A DNA stretch of 64,000 nt, taken from positions 1 to 64,000 of the forward strand of contig NZ_JACORU010000006.1 of NCBI RefSeq assembly GCF_014297445.1. The letters run 5' to 3'. The notes under the pieces were generated by a model. That model made no database searches. It was not told where the DNA came from and worked only from the letters and a program-made list of their open reading frames with translations. The DNA comes from Ramlibacter albus. GTDB lineage: Bacteria > Pseudomonadota > Gammaproteobacteria > Burkholderiales > Burkholderiaceae_C. Made by a program: the position numbers and the translations under genes. Numbering within the stretch: position 1 is the stretch's first letter; the number at the start of each line of letters is the position of its first letter. Positions 19,444 to 28,609 of this stretch are shown here, piece by piece.

Positions 19444-19471
19444 GGGGCCAAGGCTCGCAAGCCTTGGCCCC
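19444..19471 (-). terminator. Terminator-like hairpin between rplT and pheS
   Basis: A perfect 12-bp stem GGGGCCAAGGCT / AGCCTTGGCCCC with loop CGCA (plus-strand reading) is followed on the minus strand by five T. Its poly-T ends only 5 nt before the pheS ATG. It should cut or lower transcription of pheST and, if read through, may hide the ribosome-binding region. Confidence 0.9.
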
Positions 19472-19496
19472 TGAACTTACCTTGTTGCTACAAAGG

Positions 19497-19856
19497 TCAG
19501 GCAGCCAGCTTGGCCTTGACTTGCTCCACGATGCCGGTAAACGCCGCGGGATCGTTGTAGGCGATATCGGCCAGGACCTTGCGGTCGATGTCGATGCCGG
19601 CCTTGCGGATGCCGTTGGCGAACTGGCTGTAGGTCAGGCCGTTGGCACGGGCTGCCGCGTTGATACGCGCGATCCACAGCTGGCGGAACACGCGCTTCTT
19701 GGCGCGGCGGTCGCGGTACGCATACTGGCCCGCCTTCATCACCGCTTCTTTGGCGATGCGGAAGACGTTGCCGCGGCGGCCGCGGAAGCCCTTGGCGAGG
19801 GCGAGGACCTTCTTGTGACGGGCGCGAGCCGTTACACCACGTTTGACGCGAGGCAT
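19497..19856 (-). CDS. rplT: 50S ribosomal protein L20
   Basis: A 119-residue ribosomal protein: [20 protein letters not shown], then [20 protein letters not shown] and [20 protein letters not shown]. Length is normal. It lies 21 bp after rpmI in the infC-rpmI-rplT order. In enterobacteria L20 represses translation of this operon; whether it does so here is not visible. Confidence 0.98.
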   Translation of the reverse strand: MPRVKRGVTARARHKKVLALAKGFRGRRGNVFRIAKEAVMKAGQYAYRDRRAKKRVFRQLWIARINAAARANGLTYSQFANGIRKAGIDIDRKVLADIAYNDPAAFTGIVEQVKAKLAA

Positions 19857-19877
19857 TGTGTTTTCTCCTTCTTCGTC

Positions 19878-20081
19878 TTAGAGGCCGGCCGAGGGCAGCA
19901 TCTGCGCCATGTGACCCATGTTGGTCTCATGAACGCCGGTGGGCCCGCGCAGGTGGCGCTTGTTCTTGGTGGACTTCTTGGTCAGGATGTGGCGCTTGAA
20001 CGCCTGGCCCCGCTTGACGGTGCCACCCGGACGCACGCGGAAACGCTTTTTCGCCCCGCTCTTGGTCTTCATCTTGGGCAT
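19878..20081 (-). CDS. rpmI: 50S ribosomal protein L35
   Basis: A 67-residue protein beginning [20 protein letters not shown] with [17 protein letters not shown], typical of L35. AAGGAGG lies 7 nt before the ATG at 20081; an ATG two codons upstream sits only 1 nt after the same Shine-Dalgarno and is rejected. Confidence 0.97.
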   Translation of the reverse strand: MPKMKTKSGAKKRFRVRPGGTVKRGQAFKRHILTKKSTKNKRHLRGPTGVHETNMGHMAQMLPSAGL

Positions 20082-20197
20082 TTGCATGCCTCCTTCTACT
20101 TTGTGCTCGTGAGGCGTCACGGATGTTCCGTGCCTTGATGGCCCCGAGCCACTTGTTGGCGAGCTCTTAACTCACCACTTCTAACGAACCCGCTCTC

Positions 20198-20797
20198 TCA
20201 AGCAGGCGTCGTATTCGATGCCGATGCCTCCGCGGCCTTGGCCGCGCTCGGCTTCCTCTTGCCCGGCGCGATCATCATGATCATCTGCCGGCCTTCGAGC
20301 TTGGGGAACTGCTCCACCACGATGGTGTCCCCGAGGTCGTCGCGCAGGCGCTGCAGCAGCGCCATGCCGATTTCCTGGTGCGTGATCTCGCGGCCCCTGA
20401 AGCGCAGCGTGATCTTGCACTTGTCGCCCTCCTCCAGGAAGCGGCGGATGTTGCGCAACTTGATGTTGTAGTCGCCGTCATCCGTGCCCGGGCGGAACTT
20501 GACTTCCTTGACTTCGATGACCTTCTGCTTCGACTTCGCTTCGGCGGCCTTCTTCTGCTCCTGGTACTTGAACTTGCCGTAGTCCATCAGGCGGCAGACC
20601 GGAGGTTGGGCCGTGGGCGCGATCTCCACGAGATCGACGTCCATCTCGCCCGCCATTCGCAGCGCCTCCTGAAGGCTCACGATGCCGATAGGCTCGTTGT
20701 TGGGTCCGCTCAGGCGGACTTCCGGGGCCATGATCTCCCGGTTCAGGCGGTGCTTGCGTTCCTCGCGTTGGCGGCGGTCGCGAAAATCAGTAGCGAT
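20198..20797 (-). CDS. infC: Translation initiation factor IF-3, ATC start
   Basis: A 199-residue initiation factor. The N domain ([49 protein letters not shown]) and the C domain ([30 protein letters not shown]) are complete. The first ATG (20731) would remove the conserved lead [17 protein letters not shown]. The in-frame ATC at 20797 restores it and has AAAGGA about 8 nt upstream. Rare start codons in infC are known and allow IF-3 to limit its own translation. Confidence 0.93.
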   Translation of the reverse strand: MATDFRDRRQREERKHRLNREIMAPEVRLSGPNNEPIGIVSLQEALRMAGEMDVDLVEIAPTAQPPVCRLMDYGKFKYQEQKKAAEAKSKQKVIEVKEVKFRPGTDDGDYNIKLRNIRRFLEEGDKCKITLRFRGREITHQEIGMALLQRLRDDLGDTIVVEQFPKLEGRQMIMMIAPGKRKPSAAKAAEASASNTTPA

Positions 20798-20818
20798 GGT
20801 CGATGTCCTTTTTCAAAC

Positions 20819-22726
20819 TCAAAATTTCCCGGCGATGTCCGATGCGATCTTCTGGGAGAAGGCTTCGAGGGACATGACACCGAGGTCCTGGTTGCCCCGG
20901 GCGCGCACGGCGACCGTGCCGGCAGCCTTTTCCTTTTCGCCCATGACGAGCAGGAAAGGCACCTTCTGCAACGAGTGCTCCCGTATTTTATACGTAATCT
21001 TTTCGTTGCGCAGGTCGAGGGTGACCCTAAGCCCTTGATTTTGCAGCGATTTGGCCACTTCCCTGGCGTAATCCTGCTGCGCGTCCGTGATGTTCAGCAC
21101 GCTGACCTGCACCGGGGCCAGCCACGCGGGCAGCGCGCCGGCGTGGTGCTCGATCAGCATCCCGATGAAACGCTCCAGGCTGCCGACGATGGCGCGGTGG
21201 AGCATCACGGGGTGGGCGCGGCCGCTCGTCTCGGTCACGTACTCGGCGCCCAGGCGCTCGGCCGTGTTGAAGTCCACCTGCATCGTGCCGCACTGCCACT
21301 GGCGGCCCAGCGCGTCCTTGAGCGTGTACTCGATTTTCGGGCCGTAGAAGGCGCCGTCGCCGGGCGAGACGACGAAGTCCACGCCGGAGCGGCGCAGCGC
21401 CTCCATCACGGCGTGCTCGGCCTTGTCCCACAGCTCATCCGAGCCGACGCGGTTTTCGGGCCGCGTGGCCACCTTGTAGAGGATGTCCGTGAAGCCGAAG
21501 TCCTTGTAGACCTGCTGCAGCTTCGTCGTGTACGCGACGCACTCGTCGAGGATCTGGTCCTCCGTGACGAAGGCATGGCCGTCGTCCTGCGTGAAGCCGC
21601 GCACGCGCATGATGCCGTGCAGCGCGCCCGAGGGCTCGTTGCGGTGGCACTGGCCGAACTCGCCGTAGCGCAGCGGCAGGTCGCGGTAGCTGTGCAGCTT
21701 GCTCTTGAAGATGAGCACGTGGCCGGGGCAGTTCATCGGCTTGAGCGCGTAGTCGCGCTTTTCCGACTCCGTGACGAACATGTTCTCGCGGTAGTTCTGC
21801 CAGTGGCCCGTCTTCTCCCACAGGCTCTTGTCGAGGATCTGCGGGCCCTTGACCTCCTGGTAGCCCGTGTCCTTGTAGACCTGCCGCATGTACTGCTCGA
21901 CGACCTGCCAGACCGCCCAGCCCTTGGGGTGCCAGAACACCACGCCCGGCGCGACGTCGTCGACGTGGAACAGGTCCAGCTCGCGGCCGAGCTTGCGGTG
22001 GTCGCGCTTCTCGGCTTCCTCCAGCACGTGCAGATGGTTCTGCAGCTCTTCCTTCGTGGCCCAGGCCGTGCCGTAGACGCGCTGCAGCATCTCGTTCTTG
22101 CTGTCGCCGCGCCAGTAGGCGCCGGCGACCTTCATGAGCTTGAAGAACTTCAGCTTGCCCGTGCTCGGCACGTGCGGGCCGCGGCACAGGTCCTCGAAGC
22201 CGCCTTCGCGATACAGCGAAACTTCCTGGTCCTGCGGGATGCTGCCGATGATCTCGGCCTTGTAGTGCTCGCCCAGGCCCTTGAAGTACGCCACCGCCTC
22301 GTCGCGCGGGAGCACGCGGCGCGTGACCGGCTCGTCCTTGGCCGCGAGTTCGGCCATGCGCTTCTCGATGGCCTGCAGGTCCTCGGGCGTGAAGGGCCGC
22401 TTGTAAGAAAAATCGTAGTAGAACCCGTTCTCGATGACCGGGCCGATCGTGACCTGCGCGTCGGGGAACAGCTCCTTGACGGCGTAGGCCAGCAGGTGGG
22501 CCGTGGAGTGGCGGATCAGCTCCAGGCCTTCGGCGTCCTTGGCCGTGACGATGGCGACCTTGGCGTTGTTCTCGATGCGGTGCGACGTGTCGACGAGCTT
22601 GCCGTCCACCTTGCCGCCGAGCGCGGCCTTGGCCAGGCCCGTGCCGATGGAGGCGGCGACTTCGGCCACCGTGACGGGGCCGGGGTACTCACGGTTCGAA
22701 CCGTCGGGGAGCGTGATCTGGATCAT
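20819..22726 (-). CDS. thrS: Threonine-tRNA ligase
   Basis: A 635-residue class II synthetase. Domains in order are TGS (1-60), the N2 editing domain (about 65-225, with the H-x3-H site in [20 protein letters not shown]), the catalytic core with zinc-site Cys in [10 protein letters not shown] and motif 2 [20 protein letters not shown], and the anticodon-binding domain from about 535. The start [10 protein letters not shown] at 22726 is 27 nt after a terminator hairpin; a Thr-rich leader ORF lies further upstream. Confidence 0.97.
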   Translation of the reverse strand: MIQITLPDGSNREYPGPVTVAEVAASIGTGLAKAALGGKVDGKLVDTSHRIENNAKVAIVTAKDAEGLELIRHSTAHLLAYAVKELFPDAQVTIGPVIENGFYYDFSYKRPFTPEDLQAIEKRMAELAAKDEPVTRRVLPRDEAVAYFKGLGEHYKAEIIGSIPQDQEVSLYREGGFEDLCRGPHVPSTGKLKFFKLMKVAGAYWRGDSKNEMLQRVYGTAWATKEELQNHLHVLEEAEKRDHRKLGRELDLFHVDDVAPGVVFWHPKGWAVWQVVEQYMRQVYKDTGYQEVKGPQILDKSLWEKTGHWQNYRENMFVTESEKRDYALKPMNCPGHVLIFKSKLHSYRDLPLRYGEFGQCHRNEPSGALHGIMRVRGFTQDDGHAFVTEDQILDECVAYTTKLQQVYKDFGFTDILYKVATRPENRVGSDELWDKAEHAVMEALRRSGVDFVVSPGDGAFYGPKIEYTLKDALGRQWQCGTMQVDFNTAERLGAEYVTETSGRAHPVMLHRAIVGSLERFIGMLIEHHAGALPAWLAPVQVSVLNITDAQQDYAREVAKSLQNQGLRVTLDLRNEKITYKIREHSLQKVPFLLVMGEKEKAAGTVAVRARGNQDLGVMSLEAFSQKIASDIAGKF

Positions 22727-22753
22727 GTTTCTGGAATCTCGGGGCGGAATACA

Positions 22754-22779
22754 AAAAGCGCGGTCAGTGCCGCGCTTTT
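22754..22779 (-). terminator. Attenuator terminator upstream of thrS
   Basis: AAAAGCGCGG and CCGCGCTTTT form a perfect 10-bp stem with a 6-nt loop, followed on the minus strand by TTTTTGTATT. It stands between the leader ORF (22823-22864) and thrS. The 5' arm on the minus strand can instead pair over 7 bp (GCGCGGC with GTCGCGC at about 22813-22807) with an upstream segment. Confidence 0.85.
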
Positions 22780-22822
22780 CGTTGGAGAACCTGACGTTCA
22801 GTACACGCGCGACCACCGACCC

Positions 22823-22864
22823 CTAGCGGGCCGTGAAACCTTCCGTGGTAGTTCGCGGTGTCAT
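22823..22864 (-). CDS. Threonine-rich leader peptide for thrS attenuation
   Basis: A 13-codon ORF encodes MTPRTTTEGFTAR: five threonines including three in a row (ACT ACC ACG), all four Thr codons being used. It begins 28 nt after the upstream gene's stop and ends 43 nt before the terminator. Its codons ACACCGCGA (22861-22853) are complementary, with one bulge, to TCGCGCGTGT (22812-22803), and that same segment is complementary to the terminator's 5' arm. A ribosome stalled at the Thr codons would thus favour read-through into thrS. Confidence 0.75.
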   Translation of the reverse strand: MTPRTTTEGFTAR

Positions 22865-22892
22865 AACCATCTGTGCCTTTCCCGCGCGGATT

Positions 22893-23081
22893 CTAACCCG
22901 CCTGCACGAAGCCCGTGCCGTTGCACCTTTCGCAGGGCGTGATGATCACCTGCTTCTCGACCTCGAAGTTCTCGTTGATGTTCTCGGAGTCGTAGCGCAG
23001 CTCGCCGGTGCCGTTGCAGTCGGGGCACTTCTGCTGGTTGAGCTTGCTCGCGTCGAAGACGCCGGTCTTCTCGTTGGCCAT
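22893..23081 (-). CDS. Small double CxxCxGxG zinc-binding protein
   Basis: A 62-residue protein with two DnaJ-like zinc-finger half-motifs, CPDCNGTGEL (about 19-28) and CERCNGTGFV (about 50-59), which together could bind one zinc ion. It ends 28 nt before the thrS leader ORF on the same strand and may be on the same transcript. No J-domain is present. Function unknown; a zinc-ribbon chaperone-like or RNA-related role is possible. Confidence 0.8.
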   Translation of the reverse strand: MANEKTGVFDASKLNQQKCPDCNGTGELRYDSENINENFEVEKQVIITPCERCNGTGFVQAG

Positions 23082-23111
23082 GAGCCCCTCCGCGTGGGTG
23101 GATGGGGCCCC

Positions 23112-23140
23112 ACTCTACAAGGGCTGGGGGCCGCGCACAA
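23112..23140 (-). promoter_or_regulatory. Possible promoter for zinc protein and thrS leader
   Basis: On the minus strand TTGTGC (23140-23135), a 17-bp spacer and TAGAGT (23117-23112) precede the small zinc-protein gene. The match is moderate. No better promoter is seen between that gene and the thrS leader. Confidence 0.4.
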
Positions 23141-23146
23141 CCGGGG

Positions 23147-25285
23147 CTACGGCGCTTGAGCCGCCAGCGCACGCTCGAAAGTGTCCAGGCTCGCGAGAAT
23201 GCGTGCGTCGCGGGGGTCGGCCTTGTCGAGCCCGTCGCGGACCAGCCGCAGCCGAGCCGGGTACGCCGTGTCCCCTTGGGCCAGATAGAGGTGCGGGCCA
23301 TTCGGCTTCCGGTACGTCAGGAAGCCGCCGTCCTGCAAGTGGAGGTGGTCACGGCTCGTCGAAGGAACGAACATGTCGGCGTCCTTGCGCGTTGCGGCCT
23401 TGGTGTCCAGGCTCGCAAGGCGGGCCGCCTCCTTGAAAGTGTCGCGGATGGCGCGCCCGACCTGCGGCCCCCTGACCGGATGAAGCGGTTGGGGCGGCGT
23501 GGCCGCCTCGACGGCGGGAGCTGGCTGCTCGGTGGCAACGGGTGTCAGCTTCGACTCGGCCAAGACCGGCTTCGTCAATCCGTCCAGCATGCCGGAGGCG
23601 CTGCGCAGTTGGCGTTGCGGTTCATCACTGGCGGTGCGCAGCGCGTCCTGCACGAGCTTGGCCATGGTCGCCCGGTCCATGCCCAGGCTCTTGATCCAGC
23701 GCTCGCGAACGTTCTGGCTGCCCGCGGTGCATTCGTAGACGGCGCACACGATGCCCGCCGCACGCGCGACGCCTGCGCCGCCATCGGCCGACGCGATTTC
23801 CGCGACGCATTCGTCACGCAACTCGCCGAGGAGGAGTGTTGCCGCCTCCCGGTCGTGGCCGACATCGGCGAGCAGTTCGCGAGTTTCGTTGGCGACCTGG
23901 CGCGGGTCACGGGAGTCTGGCGATGCAGCGATGGTGGCGGCATCGGTGCGCGTCACGACGGCCTTGTCGATCGGGGCCGGCACGCGGCCTGCGCGGCCAG
24001 TGGCCTCCTCGCGCCCTTTTCGGGCACTGAGGCGCTTTTTCCACCTGCGACTGCCGTCGCCCGCGTCTGGCAACCGCATCGTCGCTGCGCGCGTGCACCG
24101 CCGCGGATACACGCACACGCCGAGGCGCAGGGCAACCGCAAGCGCGAGCACGGAGGCCAGCGCGAGCGGCGCCCGGGGGGTCATGGCCTCGTCGGGTGCA
24201 GCCTCATGGCGCTGCGTACCGGGTTTCTCGAGCCCGGGCACCCTGAAGGGCCGCAGGGCGCCCGGCGTGCCGTGACACAGGACTTGCCCACCCACCCGGC
24301 CCGCGAGCTCCTCCAGTGCGTCGCCTTCCGAGCCGGGCGCAACGAGGAGCATGTACTTGTCCTCGACCAGGGGCAGCCGGATGACCGAAAGCCCCAGGTC
24401 CTCATAGTGGCTCACCAGTTCCAGCAGGATTTCCTTTTCCTGGTCTTCCAGGACGATCCCCGCCGAACCGTCGCGGGCGTTCAGGTCCTGCGCGAAAAGG
24501 TCGTGGTTTGGCGCGAGGAGTTCGTCGCGCCGTGGATCTTGCTTCCAGTCAGGGTCAGGCGAGTCGAAGTCCTGCCATGCAAAACGCAGGCGGCCGGGCT
24601 TGGGAATCGAGCAGGTCAGCAGGCGCGCGTCCGCGCAGATCACCGCACGCCCCTGCCCCAATGCGGTGGCGGGCGGGTGTGCAGTGGTGACGTCGATCGA
24701 AAACAGGCCGAGCTCCCCTGGCTCCAGGCTGCGGATGAGGTCGACAAACCGCCGGTGCGCGTCGGTGCCCGCTTGCACTCCGGCATCGACGTCGGCCGCG
24801 AGCTCCGAAGCGAGCGGTGCAAGGTCTTCCGCTGTCGAGAGGCGCTCCTGCCACCAGTGGTCCCACGCGGCATCGGTCCAAAGGACCTGCCTGTATTCGA
24901 CCGGAACCCCCGGCGCACGCCTCGCTCCCGCAAGGACCTGGTCCAGGGTCTCCATGTTGAGCGACTGAGGGAAGTACTGGGCAACCTGGAGGTGCTGGAA
25001 GTTCGCCCTTCGGAAGAGCAGCTCCGAAGCGTCTTCGAGAGGGCGGCCCGCGTCGGCGCGGCCGAACAGCAAAGTCAGCAGTGCTGTTCGCATCAGCCCG
25101 GCGAGGCTCGCGCCACCGGTGCGTTGCGCGAGGCTGGGCGCCTGCCCTTCGGGGGCCGGTTGCGTGTGCTCGAGAGTCCTGCGTGGCCCCGCGGTGGCCG
25201 TGCACTTGTCCGGCTCCGGCTGCCGGCCGGGCCCCACGTGGATGATGCAAGGACGCCCGGCCCCACCTTGCTCGACGCTGCTCAT
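23147..25285 (-). CDS. Large unknown protein, one membrane segment
   Basis: A 712-residue protein that I do not recognise. About the first 370 residues look globular (LGLFSIDVTTAHPPATAL, FAWQDFDSPDPDWKQDPRRD, IVLEDQEKEILLELVSHYED). A hydrophobic segment APLALASVLALAVALRLGVC follows near residues 370-390, then a charged Arg/Lys stretch and a second, Ala-rich region (about 420-700, with RDHLHLQDGGFLTYRKPNGP). The ATG at 25285 is preferred over upstream starts that run toward the aceA terminator. The opposite strand is also open, but its translation is Arg/Gly-rich without folded-looking segments. Confidence 0.65.
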   Translation of the reverse strand: MSSVEQGGAGRPCIIHVGPGRQPEPDKCTATAGPRRTLEHTQPAPEGQAPSLAQRTGGASLAGLMRTALLTLLFGRADAGRPLEDASELLFRRANFQHLQVAQYFPQSLNMETLDQVLAGARRAPGVPVEYRQVLWTDAAWDHWWQERLSTAEDLAPLASELAADVDAGVQAGTDAHRRFVDLIRSLEPGELGLFSIDVTTAHPPATALGQGRAVICADARLLTCSIPKPGRLRFAWQDFDSPDPDWKQDPRRDELLAPNHDLFAQDLNARDGSAGIVLEDQEKEILLELVSHYEDLGLSVIRLPLVEDKYMLLVAPGSEGDALEELAGRVGGQVLCHGTPGALRPFRVPGLEKPGTQRHEAAPDEAMTPRAPLALASVLALAVALRLGVCVYPRRCTRAATMRLPDAGDGSRRWKKRLSARKGREEATGRAGRVPAPIDKAVVTRTDAATIAASPDSRDPRQVANETRELLADVGHDREAATLLLGELRDECVAEIASADGGAGVARAAGIVCAVYECTAGSQNVRERWIKSLGMDRATMAKLVQDALRTASDEPQRQLRSASGMLDGLTKPVLAESKLTPVATEQPAPAVEAATPPQPLHPVRGPQVGRAIRDTFKEAARLASLDTKAATRKDADMFVPSTSRDHLHLQDGGFLTYRKPNGPHLYLAQGDTAYPARLRLVRDGLDKADPRDARILASLDTFERALAAQAP

Positions 25286-25370
25286 TTTCTGCCTCCGAAA
25301 TGGCAGTTGAGTGCGTCCACGACGGACCGCGTTCCCGCGGCGCGGCATACGTGCGGATGCCAAAGAGGAA

Positions 25371-25394
25371 AAGCCCCGCAGGCGGGGCTTTTCA
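25371..25394 (-). terminator. Rho-independent terminator of aceA
   Basis: AAAAGCCCCGC and GCGGGGCTTTT form an 11-bp stem with T-runs on both strands, 27 bp after the aceA stop. It separates aceA from the large unknown gene. Confidence 0.9.
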
Positions 25395-25421
25395 TCGGCA
25401 GCGGCCCTCAGGCCGCGGCCG

Positions 25422-26750
<1,329 letters not shown>

Positions 26751-26796
26751 CTGCTTTTCTCCGGGTAGTGATGGTTGCGCGATGAATGAACTTTAA

Positions 26797-26840
26797 GTCT
26801 TGTAGAAGACCTTGTGGGCCTCTTGTGTCTTATACAAGAC
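26797..26840. promoter_or_regulatory. Twin GTCTT-N4-AAGAC palindromes upstream of aceA
   Basis: GTCTTGTAGAAGAC (26797-26810) and GTCTTATACAAGAC (26827-26840) share GTCTT-N4-AAGAC and start exactly 30 bp apart, close to three helical turns. They lie 47-90 bp before the aceA start. This looks like a pair of sites for a dimeric repressor such as a GntR-family protein; the factor is not known. Confidence 0.65.
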
Positions 26841-27001
26841 TAAAAATATTTCTGTTGTGCGACAGCGACTTACGCGCCTCATTTCGTCATGCGGTAAACA
26901 ATTTCTCGGATTGAGAAAAATTGCGGCGATGCACCAAGCTGGAATCCCGCATTGCGAAACGATTTGCGCGTTTTGTGAAATGGCATGATCCGCCCGCACC
27001 C

Positions 27002-27913
27002 ATGACCACGCCGAGCCGCCCCCTCGCCTATGCATGCCTCGCGCTCAGCATGTCCCTCGTGGGCAGCTACGTCGCGCTCTCCAAGCCGCTCGCGGCGGCC
27101 ATCCCCGTCTTCCTGCTCGCGTGGCTGCGCTTCGGCCTCGGCGGCCTGGCGATGCTGCACTGGCTGCGCAAGCCGGCCAACGAGCCGCCGATGACGCCGC
27201 GCACGAGGAAGCTGCTGTTCCTCGAATCCTTCCTAGGCAACTTCCTGTTCTCGATCTGCATGCTGTTCGGCGTGAGCATGACCAGTGCCGTGTCGGCCGG
27301 CGTCATCATGGCGGCGATCCCTGCCGTCGTGGCGCTCCTGAGCTGGGCCTTCCTTCGCGAGCACATCGCGCCGCGCGTGTGGGCCGCCATCGCGTGCGCG
27401 GCGGGTGGCATCGGGCTGCTGGCGGCAGGCAAGCCGCACGAGGGCAGTGCGGCGAGCACCACGCCGATGCCGTGGCTGGGCAACCTGCTCGTGTTCGGCG
27501 CGGTGGTCTGCGAGGCGAGCTACGCCGTCATCGGCAAGAAGCTCACCGGCGCGCTCGGCCCCAAGCGCATCACTTCGCTCATCAACGTTTGGGGCTTCCT
27601 GCTGGTCACGCCGCTGGGGCTGTGGCAGGCGCTCAGCTTCGATTTCTCCTCGGTGGGCGCGGGCGTGTGGGTGCTGCTGGCCTTCTACTCGCTGGCCGCC
27701 AGCGTGTGGACGGTGTGGCTCTGGATGACCGGGTTGAAGGCCGTGCCCGCCTCGCAAGGCGGTGTTTTCACCGTGATGCTGCCCGTTTCCGCTGCTGTGG
27801 TGGGCGTCGTTGCCCTCGGGGAAACGCTCTCGCTCGTGCAGTTCATCGCCTTCGCGCTGGCCCTCGCGGGCGTGCTGCTCGCGACGATTTCCCCTGTGCG
27901 CACGCCACGTTGA
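27002..27913 (+). CDS. EamA-family (DMT) transporter
   Basis: A 303-residue inner-membrane protein with about ten hydrophobic segments and two EamA repeats (roughly 8-140 and 155-295), each ending in a helix such as SAGVIMAAIPAVVALLSWAF and GGVFTVMLPVSAAVVGVVAL. Members export metabolites or amino acids; the substrate cannot be told. It diverges from aceA. The start ATG at 27002 is followed at once by the first helix. Confidence 0.9.
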   Translation: MTTPSRPLAYACLALSMSLVGSYVALSKPLAAAIPVFLLAWLRFGLGGLAMLHWLRKPANEPPMTPRTRKLLFLESFLGNFLFSICMLFGVSMTSAVSAGVIMAAIPAVVALLSWAFLREHIAPRVWAAIACAAGGIGLLAAGKPHEGSAASTTPMPWLGNLLVFGAVVCEASYAVIGKKLTGALGPKRITSLINVWGFLLVTPLGLWQALSFDFSSVGAGVWVLLAFYSLAASVWTVWLWMTGLKAVPASQGGVFTVMLPVSAAVVGVVALGETLSLVQFIAFALALAGVLLATISPVRTPR

Positions 27914-27984
27914 GAGCGTTTGCTCTCGAAGAACGTGACCTCTCCAGAGGAGAAAGCGCATCGAAAAAGCGACAGCTCCCAATG

Positions 27985-28019
27985 AAAAAGAGCGTTTTTC
28001 CCTTGGAGACGCGCTTTTT
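27985..28019 (+). terminator. Terminator after EamA gene
   Basis: AAAAAGAGCG (27985-27994) pairs with CGCGCTTTTT (28010-28019) with one mismatch, followed by a further T. It lies 72 bp after the transporter stop. Confidence 0.65.
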
Positions 28020-28094
28020 TCCCATTAGCATCCGCAGTGCCAGTGAGAGTGCAGTTCCGCTGGTGGTCACATCAACTTCTAGAAGGAAATGAAA

Positions 28095-28544
28095 ATGGCA
28101 ACTGCGAAGAAAGCGGCGAAGAAAGCTCCCGCGAAGAAGGCCCCGGCCAAGAAGGCCGCGGCGAAGAAGGCCCCGGCGAAGAAGGCCCCGGCGAAGAAGG
28201 CCGCACCGGCCAAGAAGGCCGCGGCGAAGAAGGCCCCCGCCAAGAAGGCGGCGCCGGCGAAGAAGGCGGCTGCGAAGAAGGCCCCGGCCAAGAAGCGCAC
28301 CCCGAACGCGGCGTTCATGAAGCCCCTGACCCCCGATGCCGCGCTGGCCGCCGTCGTGGGCAGCAGCCCGCTGCCCCGCACGGAAATCGTCAGCAAGCTG
28401 TGGGCCTACATCAAGAAGAACAAGCTGCAGGACAACGTCAACAAGCGCATGGTCAATGCGGACGAGAAGCTGCGCGGCCTGTTCGGCAAGGCCCAGGTCT
28501 CGATGTTCGAGATGGCCGGCCTGATCGGCAAGCACGTGAAGTAA
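28095..28544 (+). CDS. SWIB-domain protein with histone H1-like tail
   Basis: A 149-residue two-part protein. The first 67 residues are nearly pure Lys/Ala/Pro (repeats of KKAPAKKA), like the C-terminal tail of eukaryotic H1 and bacterial AlgP/Hc proteins. Residues about 72-148 are a SWIB/MDM2 domain (MKPLTPDAALAAVVGSSPLP, KLWAYIKKNKLQDNVNKRMV, ADEKLRGLFGK). Probably a nucleoid protein that binds DNA through the tail. The ATG at 28095 lies 7 nt after AAGGA; an ATG two codons earlier is too close to it. Confidence 0.9.
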   Translation: MATAKKAAKKAPAKKAPAKKAAAKKAPAKKAPAKKAAPAKKAAAKKAPAKKAAPAKKAAAKKAPAKKRTPNAAFMKPLTPDAALAAVVGSSPLPRTEIVSKLWAYIKKNKLQDNVNKRMVNADEKLRGLFGKAQVSMFEMAGLIGKHVK

Positions 28545-28565
28545 GCTCTCCTGCAGAGCACTTCG

Positions 28566-28592
28566 AAGGGCCGGGTCACACCGGCCCTTTTC
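28566..28592 (+). terminator. Terminator after SWIB gene
   Basis: AAGGGCCGG and CCGGCCCTT form a 9-bp stem with loop GTCACA, followed by TTTCG. It lies 22 bp after the SWIB stop and just before the TldD-like gene. Confidence 0.85.
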
Positions 28593-28609
28593 GTTTGGTG
28601 GAGGTGGTG

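Noticed and set aside
19472..19496. pheM-like leader peptide before pheS
   Set aside because: Only 25 bp separate the rplT stop from the hairpin, and no Phe-rich ORF exists there.
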